64,000 nt of DNA. Source: Thiemannella venezuelensis. GTDB lineage: Bacteria > Actinomycetota > Actinomycetes > Streptosporangiales > Streptosporangiaceae. Below are positions 9,346 through 17,308 of the stretch, one piece after another. The translations under genes and the position numbers were made by a program. Each line of letters begins with the position of its first letter. Within the stretch, counting starts at the first letter, position 1. The DNA lies in the NCBI RefSeq assembly GCF_014203605.1, contig NZ_JACHJJ010000035.1, forward strand, positions 1 to 64,000. The letters are read 5' to 3'. The notes beneath the pieces are model-generated. The model had not been told where the DNA came from. It made no database searches and was given only the letters and a program-made list of their open reading frames with translations.

Positions 9346-9358
9346 CTGGTTCACCCGA

Positions 9359-9433
9359 GGACGATTAGCTCAGCGGGAGAGCGCTTCCCTGACACGGAAG
9401 AGGTCACAGGTTCAATCCCTGTATCGTCCACCA
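9359..9433 (+). tRNA. tRNA-Val (anticodon GAC)
   Basis: The acceptor strands GGACGAT and ATCGTCC, D-arm TTAGCTCAGCGGGAGAGC and T-arm ACAGG-TTCAAT-CCCTGT fold into a cloverleaf. The anticodon loop CTGACAC places GAC at 9391-9393. A CCA follows directly at 9431-9433, so this gene appears to encode its CCA end. It lies 13 bp after tRNA-Gly and is probably cotranscribed. Confidence 0.97.
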
Positions 9434-9435
9434 TC

Positions 9436-9466
9436 GAAACCCCCAGGCCTGCCGCCTGGGGGTTTC
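9436..9466 (+). terminator. Intrinsic terminator after the tRNA pair
   Basis: A perfect 13-bp stem, GAAACCCCCAGGC with GCCTGGGGGTTTC, closes a 5-nt loop 2 bp after the tRNA-Val CCA. The T-run lies inside the 3' arm (GGGGGTTTC). Confidence 0.85.
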
Positions 9467-9758
9467 TCTGTTCCTCAGACACAGGGAGCAGGCCGACCCC
9501 GGCCGGGAGCATTCCCCTCCCCCTCGCCTGCGCCCCTCTCCGAGCGACGACCTCGGCATGCTCTCCGTCACCGGTTCCGGCCACCGTGAAGGCGGAGCAT
9601 CCGCCGAAGAGGGCACGGCGAGCCGCCCCGGGACATCGGGCCCGGCGATCCCGGAACCCGAAACTGGAACACGAGTTCGCTAAAACGCCGCACCGGATGA
9701 GTACAGAGAGTACGGTATCCATCACCCTCCGGCGCACTCCGAACAGAAACGAGATCCC
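9467..9758. other. Non-coding spacer before the Rpn-like gene
   Basis: No credible gene is visible on either strand. Composition is less GC-rich near 9660-9750, where TACGGT (9711-9716) could be a -10 element for the downstream gene; no matching -35 was found. Confidence 0.5.
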
Positions 9759-10658
9759 GTGTCCCCCGGCCACCAACACGAGATGCCCCTGGAGATGGTC
9801 CGCCGCCGCCCCATCTTCGCTCTCGAACTCCTCGCCCTGGGCCTGCGCGCCACCGCCGACGGCTACCACGACGCCCGCCTCGAATCGGTCGAGCTCAACG
9901 AACGCCTCCCCGCCGAGTACCTCGCCGACTCCGTCATCTCCCTGCAAGGACCCGACGGCGACCGCCGGTTCCTCATCGTGGAAGTCCAGCGCGCCTGGGA
10001 TTCCCGCAAGGTCTGGTCCTGGGCCGCCTACGTCGGCGGCCTCATGGGCCGCCACCGCTGCGCCGTCATCCTCATCGTCATCTGCCTCAGCAGAACCATC
10101 GCCGCCCGCTACAACCAGCCCATCCAGCCCCCCGACTCCTGCATGCTGCTGTGCCCCATCGTCATCGGCCCCGACCAACTCCCCCTGCCCCGCGACACCG
10201 CCGACGTGCTGGCCTCCCCCGAAGTCGCCGTCCTGGCCGCCCTCACCCATCCCGACGACCTCGACACCGTCACCACCGTCGGCACCGCCCTGGCCGATGT
10301 CCCCGACGACCGCGGCTCCGTCTACTACGATTATCTGCACGGGCAGCTCCCTGAGCCGGTCCGCGCGCACCTGGAGGAGATCATGACCACCATGACGCCC
10401 GAAACCGAGAGCCCCTTCGAACGGCTCCTGCGCAAACGCGAAGCCCTCGCCGAAGCTCGCGCCGAAGCTCGCTTCGAGGCTCGCGCCAAGGCAGAACTGG
10501 CGGGGATGGTGCTCGCCGTCCTGGAGGCCCGTGGGCTGAAGCCGGGCCCCGACCAGCGCGAGCGGATCACCGCCTGCACCGACTCCGCCCTGCTGACCAC
10601 CTGGGCGACCCGCGCGGCCACCGTCACCGACGTGACCGAGGTGTTCCAGGACCACTGA
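9759..10658 (+). CDS. Rpn-like PD-(D/E)XK nuclease-family protein
   Basis: This 299-residue protein resembles the Rpn/YhgA-like (PDDEXK-2) family, associated with DNA cleavage and recombination. The plausible nuclease core is at about residues 45-90, where PDGDRRFLIVEVQRAWDSRK supplies D, E-x-Q and K positions. A charged Ala/Glu/Arg helix near residues 225-250 contains short AEAR repeats. The C-terminal segment ACTDSALLTTWATRAATVTD matches the helical tail often seen in Rpn-like proteins. The GTG at 9759 is the longest start, and an in-frame ATG is at 9783. Genomes of this type often carry several paralogues, so a stand-alone cargo gene is likely. Catalytic activity is not proven. Confidence 0.6.
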   Translation: MSPGHQHEMPLEMVRRRPIFALELLALGLRATADGYHDARLESVELNERLPAEYLADSVISLQGPDGDRRFLIVEVQRAWDSRKVWSWAAYVGGLMGRHRCAVILIVICLSRTIAARYNQPIQPPDSCMLLCPIVIGPDQLPLPRDTADVLASPEVAVLAALTHPDDLDTVTTVGTALADVPDDRGSVYYDYLHGQLPEPVRAHLEEIMTTMTPETESPFERLLRKREALAEARAEARFEARAKAELAGMVLAVLEARGLKPGPDQRERITACTDSALLTTWATRAATVTDVTEVFQDH

Positions 10659-10767
10659 GGACCGCTCCGTGCCGCGGTCGCCCCGAGTTCACCGAGTGGT
10701 GGACGGTACCCCGGCGTAGGACCGTGCACGGCCGGTCCCCGCACGCCTGCTCCCGTCCGGGACCGTT

Positions 10768-10805
10768 CCGGACGGGCGGGTGCGCCGTTGGACCCGCCCG
10801 TCCGG
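10768..10805. terminator. Bidirectional terminator between convergent genes
   Basis: A perfect 14-bp stem (CCGGACGGGCGGGT with ACCCGCCCGTCCGG) and 10-nt loop lie between the 3' ends of the Rpn-like gene and the secreted-protein gene. There is no strong U-tract, as is usual in high-GC actinobacteria. Confidence 0.75.
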
Positions 10806-10813
10806 CCGGTGGC

Positions 10814-11464
10814 TCAGTCTGCGACGTAGCCGATCGACCGGACGTCGTAGCCGGTGGCCTTCGACCCGCGGACGTGCATGAACATGGCGCCGCCCTCGTA
10901 GGACCAGGCGCACGAGTGGCCCTTGGGCTCCGGCGAGCAGCCCTGGAAGAAGTAGGGCACGCCCTTCGGGTCGAACCTCACCCGGAACAGTCTGTTCACG
11001 GCGGCCGGGCGGGCGGCCTCCAGGCCCTGGTTGCGGTCGTTCTTCTTCCACGCCGAGAACAGGTGCTTGGCCGCGGCGGACGGGGTGGTGAAGTGGCGGG
11101 ATCCGTAGACCTTCGTCACCTTCGACCCGGACACGATCATCAGGACGCCGTCGAGCCCGCCCGGCACGTTCACGCTCGTGTGCACGAACCGGCAGGCGTT
11201 CCCGGAGCATCCGGCGAACTCGTCCGGAGCACGGTAGGCGTAGGCGAACATGGAGTTCACCGCGGACGGCGTCGCCACCCGGGCGGCGGCGCGGCGGTCC
11301 CCGCGCACCCACGCGCCGAACAGCTTCTCGGCCGGCGTCGCAGGGGCTGCGGAGACCGGGGCCTGGGCCGGGGCGACCGCCTGGGCAGCAGCCGGAACGG
11401 ACGGGAGCATCAGCGTGGCGCCCGCCGCGACCGCGGCGCCACCGAGAACAAGTCGTCTGGACAC
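10814..11464 (-). CDS. Secreted protein with two tandem homologous domains
   Basis: This 216-residue protein has an N-terminal signal peptide (MSRRLVLGGAAVAAGATLML, then SVPAAAQA cleavage region), so it is exported. The mature part is an internal duplication. Each copy (about residues 43-120 and 128-213) starts with A-K-LF-AW-K/R-D-R, then A-AVN-(S/R)(M/L)F, then GCSxxxxxxC and a hydrophobic strand. The two cysteines of each copy could form a disulfide. No known function was recognised. The gene ends against a strong terminator and is convergent with the Rpn-like gene. Confidence 0.75.
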   Translation of the reverse strand: MSRRLVLGGAAVAAGATLMLPSVPAAAQAVAPAQAPVSAAPATPAEKLFGAWVRGDRRAAARVATPSAVNSMFAYAYRAPDEFAGCSGNACRFVHTSVNVPGGLDGVLMIVSGSKVTKVYGSRHFTTPSAAAKHLFSAWKKNDRNQGLEAARPAAVNRLFRVRFDPKGVPYFFQGCSPEPKGHSCAWSYEGGAMFMHVRGSKATGYDVRSIGYVAD

Positions 11465-11533
11465 ATCCGCACGGTAGAACCGGCGGCTTGCACCCGGGTT
11501 ACCCCGGGCTTGCAGCGCCCGGTCCGCCGGGGC

Positions 11534-12079
11534 TCAGTGGCCAGGCGGCCGGGGGCGGGCGTTGCGCAGGCGGATGCCGCTCCACTCCAGGGTGCTGGCG
11601 GTCACCGCGTCCCAGAACTCCCACAGGTTGTCCAGGAGCCTCAGCTGGATCCCGGCCTCCCGGTGCAACTCCGGCAGGCTGCCGACCGGTTCGGGCGGGC
11701 CGAGGGGCTCGACGGGCTCGGTGGCGACCATCGCGTTCGGGACCGGCTCCCCGAACGGGGTGAACTTCTCCGCGGGCAGGCGGTAGCCGTACAGGCGGAC
11801 GGTCAGGAACGCCTCCAGCCAGCCGTACTCGATGGCGTGGACCCGCCGCCCGCAGCCGGGGCCGACGATCCGCTCCCGGTCGGCCCGGGTCGTGCCCGGC
11901 GCGGTCCAGGCCATGGCGCGCGGGCACTGGCGGGGGAACCAGTAGTCGGGGCAGCGGTCGGCGTCCACCGCCCACACGTACGCCTCCGGTTGCTGCGCGG
12001 TGGGTGCCACGTGCGGGACGAACCGGGTGATCCGCGGGTCCTCGGAGAAGTGCAGTACCTGACCGGGCTCGGGTCGCAT
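11534..12079 (-). CDS. DUF6886 family protein
   Basis: This 181-residue cytosolic protein contains LHFSEDPRITRFVPHVAPTA near its start, then AYVWAVDADRCPDYWFPRQC and an AIEYGWLEAF segment, which identify the DUF6886 family. No biochemical role is known to me. Conserved Asp, Cys and His residues suggest a small enzyme fold, but this is only an inference. It is divergent from the P450 gene with 73 bp between the two starts. Confidence 0.75.
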   Translation of the reverse strand: MRPEPGQVLHFSEDPRITRFVPHVAPTAQQPEAYVWAVDADRCPDYWFPRQCPRAMAWTAPGTTRADRERIVGPGCGRRVHAIEYGWLEAFLTVRLYGYRLPAEKFTPFGEPVPNAMVATEPVEPLGPPEPVGSLPELHREAGIQLRLLDNLWEFWDAVTASTLEWSGIRLRNARPRPPGH

Positions 12080-12119
12080 GGTGTCCTGTCTATCACCCGA
12101 TCACCGATGTCCAGATCTT

Positions 12120-12139
12120 GACGTATGCCGATATACGTC
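12120..12139. promoter_or_regulatory. Probable TetR operator (GACGTAT-N6-ATACGTC)
   Basis: Perfect 7-bp arms, GACGTAT (12120-12126) and ATACGTC (12133-12139), are separated by 6 bp. The site is 13 bp before the P450 start codon and 40 bp upstream of the divergent DUF6886 gene. The TetR gene overlapping the P450 gene is the natural candidate to bind it. TTGACG (12118-12123) overlaps the left arm and could be a -35 element, which would make a very short or leaderless P450 mRNA. Confidence 0.6.
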
Positions 12140-12152
12140 TCACCATCACGAC

Positions 12153-13370
12153 ATGCCGACCGAGATGGCGCAGCCCTTCACCGTGCGGTCCGGGGAGTCG
12201 TGGCGCGATCCCTTCCCCATGTACGCCGGCCTGCGCGACCACGATCCGGTGCACCACGTCGCCGAAGGCGACTACTGGGTGTTGTCGCGCTTCGCCGAGG
12301 TGTGGGCGGCGGCCCGTGACACCTCGGCCTTCTCCTCCGCCCAGGGCCTGACCTTCACGTACGGCGAGCGGGAGCGGCTCGGCCTGCGGGAGGCGGCGCC
12401 GATGGTGATGCTGGACCCGCCCGAGCACACCGAGTTCCGCGGGCTCGTCAGCCGGGGGTTCACCCCGCGCAGGGTCGCCGGGGTGGAGCCGGCCGTGCGC
12501 CGGTTCGTGGCCGGGCGCCTGGACCGCGTCGCCCGCGTCCTGGCCCGCGGGCCGGCCGCCGAGACCGACATCGTCTCCGAGCTGTTCAAGCCGCTGCCGA
12601 GCTTCGTGGTCGCGCACTACCTCGGGGTGCCCGAGGCGGACCGGGCCCGGTTCGACGGCTGGACCGAGCAGATCGTGGCCGCGGGCTCCCACGGCGACCC
12701 GCTGGCCGCCTCCGGAGCCGTGGCCGAGCTGCTGGACTACTTCACCCATCTGGCCCGGCGGCGCCGCGACGAGCCCGGCGACGACACGGTCTCCGCGCTC
12801 GTCGCGGTCTACGGCGACGGCGACCCGCTGGGCCTGCTGCGCATCCTCGGCTTCGCCTTCACCATGGTGGCCGGCGGCAACGACACCACCACCGGCCTGC
12901 TCGGCGGCGCCTGCGAGCTGCTGGCCGCCCATCCCGGGCAGCGCGCGCTGCTGGCGCGCGAGCCCGGGCTCATCCCGGGCGCGGTCGAGGAGCTGCTCCG
13001 GCTGACGTGCCCGGTCCAGGGGCTCGCCAGGACCGCCACCCGCGACGTGCGGATCGCCGGGACCGTGATCCCGGCGGGGCGCAAGGTCATGCTGCTGTAC
13101 GCCTCCGCCAACCGCGACCCCCGCGAGTTCGGCCCGGACGCCGAGCGGCTCGACGTCACCCGGCGCCCCGGCCGGATCCTGGCCTTCGGCCACGGCGCCC
13201 ACCACTGCCTCGGCGCCGCCGCCGCGCGCCTGCAGGCCCGGATCGCCCTGGAGGAGCTGCTGATCCGTTTCCCGGACTTCACCGTCGACCCCGGTCGCGG
13301 GGTCTTCGCGCCCGGCCACTTCGTCCGCCGCTACCGGTCGCTGCCCTTCTCCGCCGGGCGGCCCGCATGA
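12153..13370 (+). CDS. Cytochrome P450
   Basis: This 405-residue soluble bacterial P450 is a heme monooxygenase. It shows the I-helix oxygen-activation motif AGGNDTTTG, an ExxR region (residues ELLRLTCPV onward) and the heme-ligand loop FGHGAHHCLG with its cysteine thiolate. Start choice: ATG 12153 begins MPTEMAQPF; the longer frame from 12078 would cover the divergent promoter and operator. No ferredoxin gene is adjacent, so redox partners must come from elsewhere. The gene overlaps the downstream TetR start (ATGA). The substrate is unknown; many similar regulator-linked P450s oxidise small lipophilic compounds. Confidence 0.93.
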   Translation: MPTEMAQPFTVRSGESWRDPFPMYAGLRDHDPVHHVAEGDYWVLSRFAEVWAAARDTSAFSSAQGLTFTYGERERLGLREAAPMVMLDPPEHTEFRGLVSRGFTPRRVAGVEPAVRRFVAGRLDRVARVLARGPAAETDIVSELFKPLPSFVVAHYLGVPEADRARFDGWTEQIVAAGSHGDPLAASGAVAELLDYFTHLARRRRDEPGDDTVSALVAVYGDGDPLGLLRILGFAFTMVAGGNDTTTGLLGGACELLAAHPGQRALLAREPGLIPGAVEELLRLTCPVQGLARTATRDVRIAGTVIPAGRKVMLLYASANRDPREFGPDAERLDVTRRPGRILAFGHGAHHCLGAAAARLQARIALEELLIRFPDFTVDPGRGVFAPGHFVRRYRSLPFSAGRPA

Positions 13371-13942
13371 GCGCGCCATGGCTGCGGGACGAGCGTGCCG
13401 GACTGGCGGCCGAGCGCATCCTGGCCGCCGCCGAGCAGGTCTTCCTCCGGCGCGGCGTCGCCGCCACCGAGATGGCGCACATCGCCGAGGCGGCCGGCTG
13501 CTCGCGGGCCACGCTGTACCGCTACTTCGACAACCGGCACGCGCTGCGCATGGCCTACGTCCACCGCGAGGCCGGGCGCGTCGCGCGCGACGTGGGCGAG
13601 CGGGTCCGCGGTCTCGCCGACCCACGGGAGCGGCTCACGGCCGCGCTGCCCGCCGTCCTGCACGCGGTGCGGGGCAACCCGGTGCTGGCGGCGTGGTTCA
13701 CCCACGCCGACGGTGCCCTGACCGCCGAGCTGGCCCGCTCCTCCCCGGTGATCGAGGCGATGGGCGCCGCGTTCCTCGGCGACCCGGCCGATCCCGGCAC
13801 CCGGGCGCGGGGACGCTGGCTGGTCCGCGTCATCGTGTCCCTGCTGACCACGCCCGGCGAGGACGACGCCGACGAACGGGCCATGATCGAGAGTTTCGTG
13901 GTCCCCGTGCTGGCCGGGGAGGACGCGCCGCGGCCGCGGTGA
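13367..13942 (+). CDS. TetR-family regulator linked to the P450
   Basis: This 191-residue repressor has an N-terminal TetR HTH (about residues 15-60): RILAAAEQVFLRRG, then IAEAAGCSRATLYRYFDNR. The remaining alpha-helical half is the ligand/dimer domain. Its ATG overlaps the P450 stop codon by 4 bp, so the pair is translationally coupled. The palindrome at 12120-12139 is the probable operator, giving ligand-induced autoregulation of the P450-TetR unit. Confidence 0.9.
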   Translation: MSAPWLRDERAGLAAERILAAAEQVFLRRGVAATEMAHIAEAAGCSRATLYRYFDNRHALRMAYVHREAGRVARDVGERVRGLADPRERLTAALPAVLHAVRGNPVLAAWFTHADGALTAELARSSPVIEAMGAAFLGDPADPGTRARGRWLVRVIVSLLTTPGEDDADERAMIESFVVPVLAGEDAPRPR

Positions 13943-14006
13943 GCGCCGGCCGGGCGCGGGGTAATCCCGTTGCCCGGCGGGCACCGGCCTCACCAGACTG
14001 AACGGC

Positions 14007-14606
14007 GTGAGCACGCCCTACCGGCAGATCCGCGCCGTCTACACCGAGGAGACGATCACCGTCTACCAGGCCTACGACCCGGACATCGCCGGCCCCGCCG
14101 TCGCGGCGCAGCGGTTCGTCCCGCCCTTCAAGCGGGAGCGGATGACCTGGATCAAGCCGTCGTTCCTGTGGATGATGTACCGCTGCGGCTGGGCCGCCAA
14201 GCCCGGCCAGGCCCGCGTCCTGGCCGTCGAGATCGCCCGCGACGGCTTCGAGTGGGCGCTGGCGCACTCGTGTCCCAGCCACCACGGCCGCGACGCCGGT
14301 CCGGCCGACCGCGCGGCCTGGGCGGAGCGGCTGCGGCGGAGCCCGGTCCGCGTCCAGTGGGATCCCGAGCGCGACCTGGGGCTGAACCCCCTGCCGTACC
14401 GGTCGATCCAGATCGGCCTGTCCCGCGAGGCCGTGCACCGCTACGCCGACGAGTGGACCGTCTCGATCACCGACGTCACTGATCGCGTCCGCGACGTCCA
14501 CGCCGCCGTCCGGAGCGGCGACCGGGCGGCGGCGCTCCTCCCGGAGGAACGTCCGTACCCGCTCCCGCCGGCCCTCGCCGACGCCGTCGGAGCCCGGGCG
14601 GTGTGA
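14007..14606 (+). CDS. DUF4291 domain protein
   Basis: This 199-residue protein matches DUF4291 from its first residues (YRQIRAVYTEETITVYQAY). PPFKRERMTWIKPSFLWMMY and the later LPYRSIQIGLS segment are hallmark blocks. Function is unknown, though the compact length and conserved Arg/Trp/Tyr pattern suggest an enzyme or nucleotide-binding protein. The start is GTG 14007 with no clear Shine-Dalgarno. A GTTGCCCGGCGGG element lies 25 bp upstream and recurs before the gene at 16435. Confidence 0.85.
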   Translation: MSTPYRQIRAVYTEETITVYQAYDPDIAGPAVAAQRFVPPFKRERMTWIKPSFLWMMYRCGWAAKPGQARVLAVEIARDGFEWALAHSCPSHHGRDAGPADRAAWAERLRRSPVRVQWDPERDLGLNPLPYRSIQIGLSREAVHRYADEWTVSITDVTDRVRDVHAAVRSGDRAAALLPEERPYPLPPALADAVGARAV

Positions 14607-14747
14607 GAACGGGCAGCGGCTGTCATACCGGGTCCGGGTCGTCCGGCCGGGGGTTTTCGCGCGTACGGCACCGGGAGGAGCAGGCGCCGCCCCTACGGCA
14701 CCGGGAGCAGGCCCGTGATGCGACACCGCTGTCCGGCGTCCGTGTGA

Positions 14748-15329
14748 TCACCCATCGGGTCGGCTTCCGGCGCCGGCCGGGCTCGTGACCAGCGGCAGGT
14801 AGACCTCGTCGACGATCTCCACGAGGACCTCGTCGGGGACCGTCGGCGTGCCGCGGGTCACGAACTCGTTGCGCAGCAGCGCCATCGCCGTCGTCGCGAC
14901 CCTGGGCGTGGTCTGGATGCCCGCCCGCCCGAGCACGGTCTGCCACATGCCGGCGCCACCGTCGGTGGCGTGCGCGTGCAGGATGGCCAGCAGTTCGGGG
15001 TCCTGTCCGGCGCCGGACAGCAGGCCGCGCAGGACCTCGCCGAGCGGTGACGACCAGTGGCTGTTGGCGGCGCGCAGCAGGGCCAGCACGTCGCCGCGCA
15101 GGCTGCCGGTGGCGGGGAGCTCCGGCTGGGCGGCGAGCAGTTCGCGGTAGGCGGCGACGCCGAGCGCGGCGCGGTTGGGCCAGCGGCGGTAGAGGGCGTT
15201 CTTGTTGGTGCCCGCCCGCCTGGCCACGCGCTCCATCGTCAGCCCCGCGTATCCGGATTCGAGCAGCTCTTCCCGTGCCGCCTGGAGGATGGCCTGCTCC
15301 AGCTCTTGACTCCGACGTCTCACGCCCAT
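14748..15329 (-). CDS. TetR-family regulator divergent from a TIM-barrel gene
   Basis: This 193-residue TetR-type repressor has a clear HTH (residues 8-55): QAILQAAREELLESGYAGL, then RRAGTNKNALYRRWPNR. The C-terminal half resembles the TetR_C_16/AcrR ligand domain. ATG 15329 is directly beside a perfect 24-bp palindrome that it shares with the divergent gene at 15370, so it most likely represses both genes. Confidence 0.92.
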   Translation of the reverse strand: MGVRRRSQELEQAILQAAREELLESGYAGLTMERVARRAGTNKNALYRRWPNRAALGVAAYRELLAAQPELPATGSLRGDVLALLRAANSHWSSPLGEVLRGLLSGAGQDPELLAILHAHATDGGAGMWQTVLGRAGIQTTPRVATTAMALLRNEFVTRGTPTVPDEVLVEIVDEVYLPLVTSPAGAGSRPDG

Positions 15330-15330
15330 G

Positions 15331-15354
15331 AGGGTACGGTACGTACCGTACCCT
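15331..15354. promoter_or_regulatory. Perfect 24-bp palindromic TetR operator
   Basis: The arms AGGGTACGGTAC and GTACCGTACCCT are exact reverse complements with no spacer. The site begins 1 bp upstream of the TetR start codon and ends 15 bp before the divergent start at 15370. Position and perfect symmetry strongly indicate the regulator's own operator. Confidence 0.88.
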
Positions 15355-15369
15355 TTGGAAGGGAGAGGC

Positions 15370-16320
15370 ATGCGCGGCAAGGGAATCGTGTACGACACCG
15401 GCATCGTGATCGGCGGCGACAACACGCGAGACGTGTTCGACCTCGACGCGGTACGGCACGAACTCCACGTGATCAGGCGGGACCTGCACTGCACGGCCGT
15501 CAGGATCATCGGCTCGGACCCCGGCAGGCTCGAGGCGGCGGCCCGCGAGGCGGCCGGGGCCGGGCTGGAGGTGTGGTTCTCTCCCTTCACCTGCGACCTG
15601 ACGCCGGAGGAACTGCTCGGCCTGTTCGCCGACTGCGCCGAGCGGATCAGGGGCACCGACGCGGTGTTCGTGGCGGGCGCGGAGCACAGCCTGCTCAACC
15701 GGGGGTTCCTGCCCGGAGAGACGATCGGGGAGCGGATGGAGCTGCTCGCCGTACCGGAAAAGCTGCGTGAGCACCTCGGGCAGGTGCCTGCTCTGGTCAA
15801 CGCGTTCCTGAAGGACGCCGTGGCGGTGGTCAGGGAGCGGTTCGCCGGCAGGATCACGTATGCGGCGATCCCCTTCGAGATGGTGGACTGGCAGCCGTTC
15901 GACTTCGTCGGAGTGGACCTGTACCGGTCGGCGGAGGTCGCCGACCGGTACCGCGAGGGGGTCCGCAGCCTGGTCGCGCAGGGTAAGCCGGTGGCGATCA
16001 CCGAGGTGGGATGCATGACGTTCCGGGGCGCCGGGGATCTCGGGGCGCGGGGGACGGAGGTGGTGGAGTACGACGGCCACCGGCCGCTGAGGCTCGCCCG
16101 GCCCCTGCACCGCGACGAGGGCGAGCAGGCCGCCTACCTGCGGGAGGTGCTGGAGGTGTTCCGGCAGGAGGGAGTGGACAGCGTGTTCGTCAACACCTTC
16201 GCCCAGTACAACATGCCCGGCGAGCTGGACACGGCCGGCTACGGCATCGTGCGGATGACCGGCGGGACCTCGTGGGAGCCGAAGGAGGCGTTCCATCTGC
16301 TCGCCGAACGCTACGGCTGA
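15370..16320 (+). CDS. TIM-barrel glycosidase-like protein of unknown function
   Basis: This 316-residue protein has alternating beta/alpha segments that suggest a glycoside-hydrolase-like barrel: GKGIVYDTGIVIGGDNTRD at the start, GLEVWFSPFTCDLTPEEL, AVFVAGAEHSLLNRGFLPG, DFVGVDLYRS and PVAITEVGCMTF. The Glu in ITEVG and the Glu in AGAEHS lie where clan GH-A barrels hold catalytic acids. There is no signal peptide, so it acts in the cytoplasm. Some relatives carry 'abortive infection' labels in databases, which the sequence does not support. ATG 15370 has GGGAGAGG in place. Expression is probably controlled by the divergent TetR. Confidence 0.6.
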   Translation: MRGKGIVYDTGIVIGGDNTRDVFDLDAVRHELHVIRRDLHCTAVRIIGSDPGRLEAAAREAAGAGLEVWFSPFTCDLTPEELLGLFADCAERIRGTDAVFVAGAEHSLLNRGFLPGETIGERMELLAVPEKLREHLGQVPALVNAFLKDAVAVVRERFAGRITYAAIPFEMVDWQPFDFVGVDLYRSAEVADRYREGVRSLVAQGKPVAITEVGCMTFRGAGDLGARGTEVVEYDGHRPLRLARPLHRDEGEQAAYLREVLEVFRQEGVDSVFVNTFAQYNMPGELDTAGYGIVRMTGGTSWEPKEAFHLLAERYG

Positions 16321-16434
16321 GACGCACCCGGCCGGGCCGCGACGCGGCTCTGCTCCCGCCGGTTAATTCGGTTGCCCGGCGGGAGTCCGGTTGGTCACGC
16401 TGGTCGGTATGAACGTGCCCTGTATGCAGAGCCC

Positions 16435-17283
16435 GTGACGGTTCCGAACCGGCCGTTCCGCTGGGACCTGACCGGCCGCGACCGGCTCGGCGGCCTCCTG
16501 GACGGCCGTCCCGAGGACGAACTGCCCTACCTTCCCGAACTGATCGAGTGCGCCGCCGAGGTCCTGGCCCGCAGCGCCGGCGGTGACCTGTACTTCGCCG
16601 GCCGTTCCGCCGACGGCGTCCACGACCTCCTCTCCGGAGCCCTGGCCCGGACCTCGCACCGGGACCGGCTGCACCTGCTCCCGTTCTCCTGCCGTTTCGA
16701 AGAGCCCCTCCAGGCCGCCGAGGTGCGGCGGCTCCGGGTCGACCTCGAAGGGCTGGGCATCACCCCGTACGGCCTGGCCCGCCGCAGGCGCCCGGTCGTC
16801 TTCGCCGACCTGGTGTACGGCGGGGCCACCTTCGCCAACCTGTACGGGCTCCTGCGCGACTGGATCGGCGACGAGCGCGAGAACTGGGACGTCATCCGCC
16901 TCAAGCTGCGCTTCCTCGGCATCACCTCGCGCAGGAAGAGCAGCCCGAACACCTGGCGCTGGTGGCAGGAGGCCTCCTGGACCGGCGACCTGCCCCGCAG
17001 GGCCGTGGCGGGCGTGTCCGTCGAGCCCTGGCTCTGGAGCTACCTCGGCAACGAGCAACACAAGATCACACCGTCGTTCCCGCGCGCTCTCTGGTCCGAT
17101 GAGGCCGCCGCCGTACCCCGCCGCGACGAGGAGGCCCTCTCCGCGCTCGCCCGGGCCGCCGGCCTCGTGGAGCGGGGCCGGGGCCGGAAGGCGCGTGAGG
17201 CGCTCGCCCGCCGGGTCGCGGCCGAACCGGCCTTCGCGGAGCCCTGGCTGCGCTCCCTGGTCCTGGAGCTCCGCCGGGGATGA
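16435..17283 (+). CDS. Conserved hypothetical protein, PRTase-like motif
   Basis: This is a 282-residue protein from GTG 16435; the open frame continues upstream to 16372 without a better start. VVFADLVYGGATFANLYGLL (about residues 118-137) resembles the PRPP-binding loop of phosphoribosyltransferase folds, and DLYFAGRSADG (about 47-57) could be an early strand. A basic, Trp-rich middle (RRKSSPNTWRWWQEASW) and a helical tail follow. I do not recognise a named family; PRTase-like is a fold guess only. The GTTGCCCGGCGGG element at 16371-16383 precedes it, as for the DUF4291 gene. Confidence 0.6.
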   Translation: MTVPNRPFRWDLTGRDRLGGLLDGRPEDELPYLPELIECAAEVLARSAGGDLYFAGRSADGVHDLLSGALARTSHRDRLHLLPFSCRFEEPLQAAEVRRLRVDLEGLGITPYGLARRRRPVVFADLVYGGATFANLYGLLRDWIGDERENWDVIRLKLRFLGITSRRKSSPNTWRWWQEASWTGDLPRRAVAGVSVEPWLWSYLGNEQHKITPSFPRALWSDEAAAVPRRDEEALSALARAAGLVERGRGRKAREALARRVAAEPAFAEPWLRSLVLELRRG

Positions 17284-17308
17284 CCCGGGCGCGGCGGCCG
17301 TCGGGCGG

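Noticed and set aside
9759-10658. Transposase-like element
   Set aside because: The protein has an Rpn/PD-(D/E)XK-like core, but no terminal inverted repeats or target duplications flank it.
15370-16320. Abortive-infection (phage defence) protein
   Set aside because: Only database labels suggest it. The sequence shows a barrel-like enzyme under TetR control and no defence neighbours.
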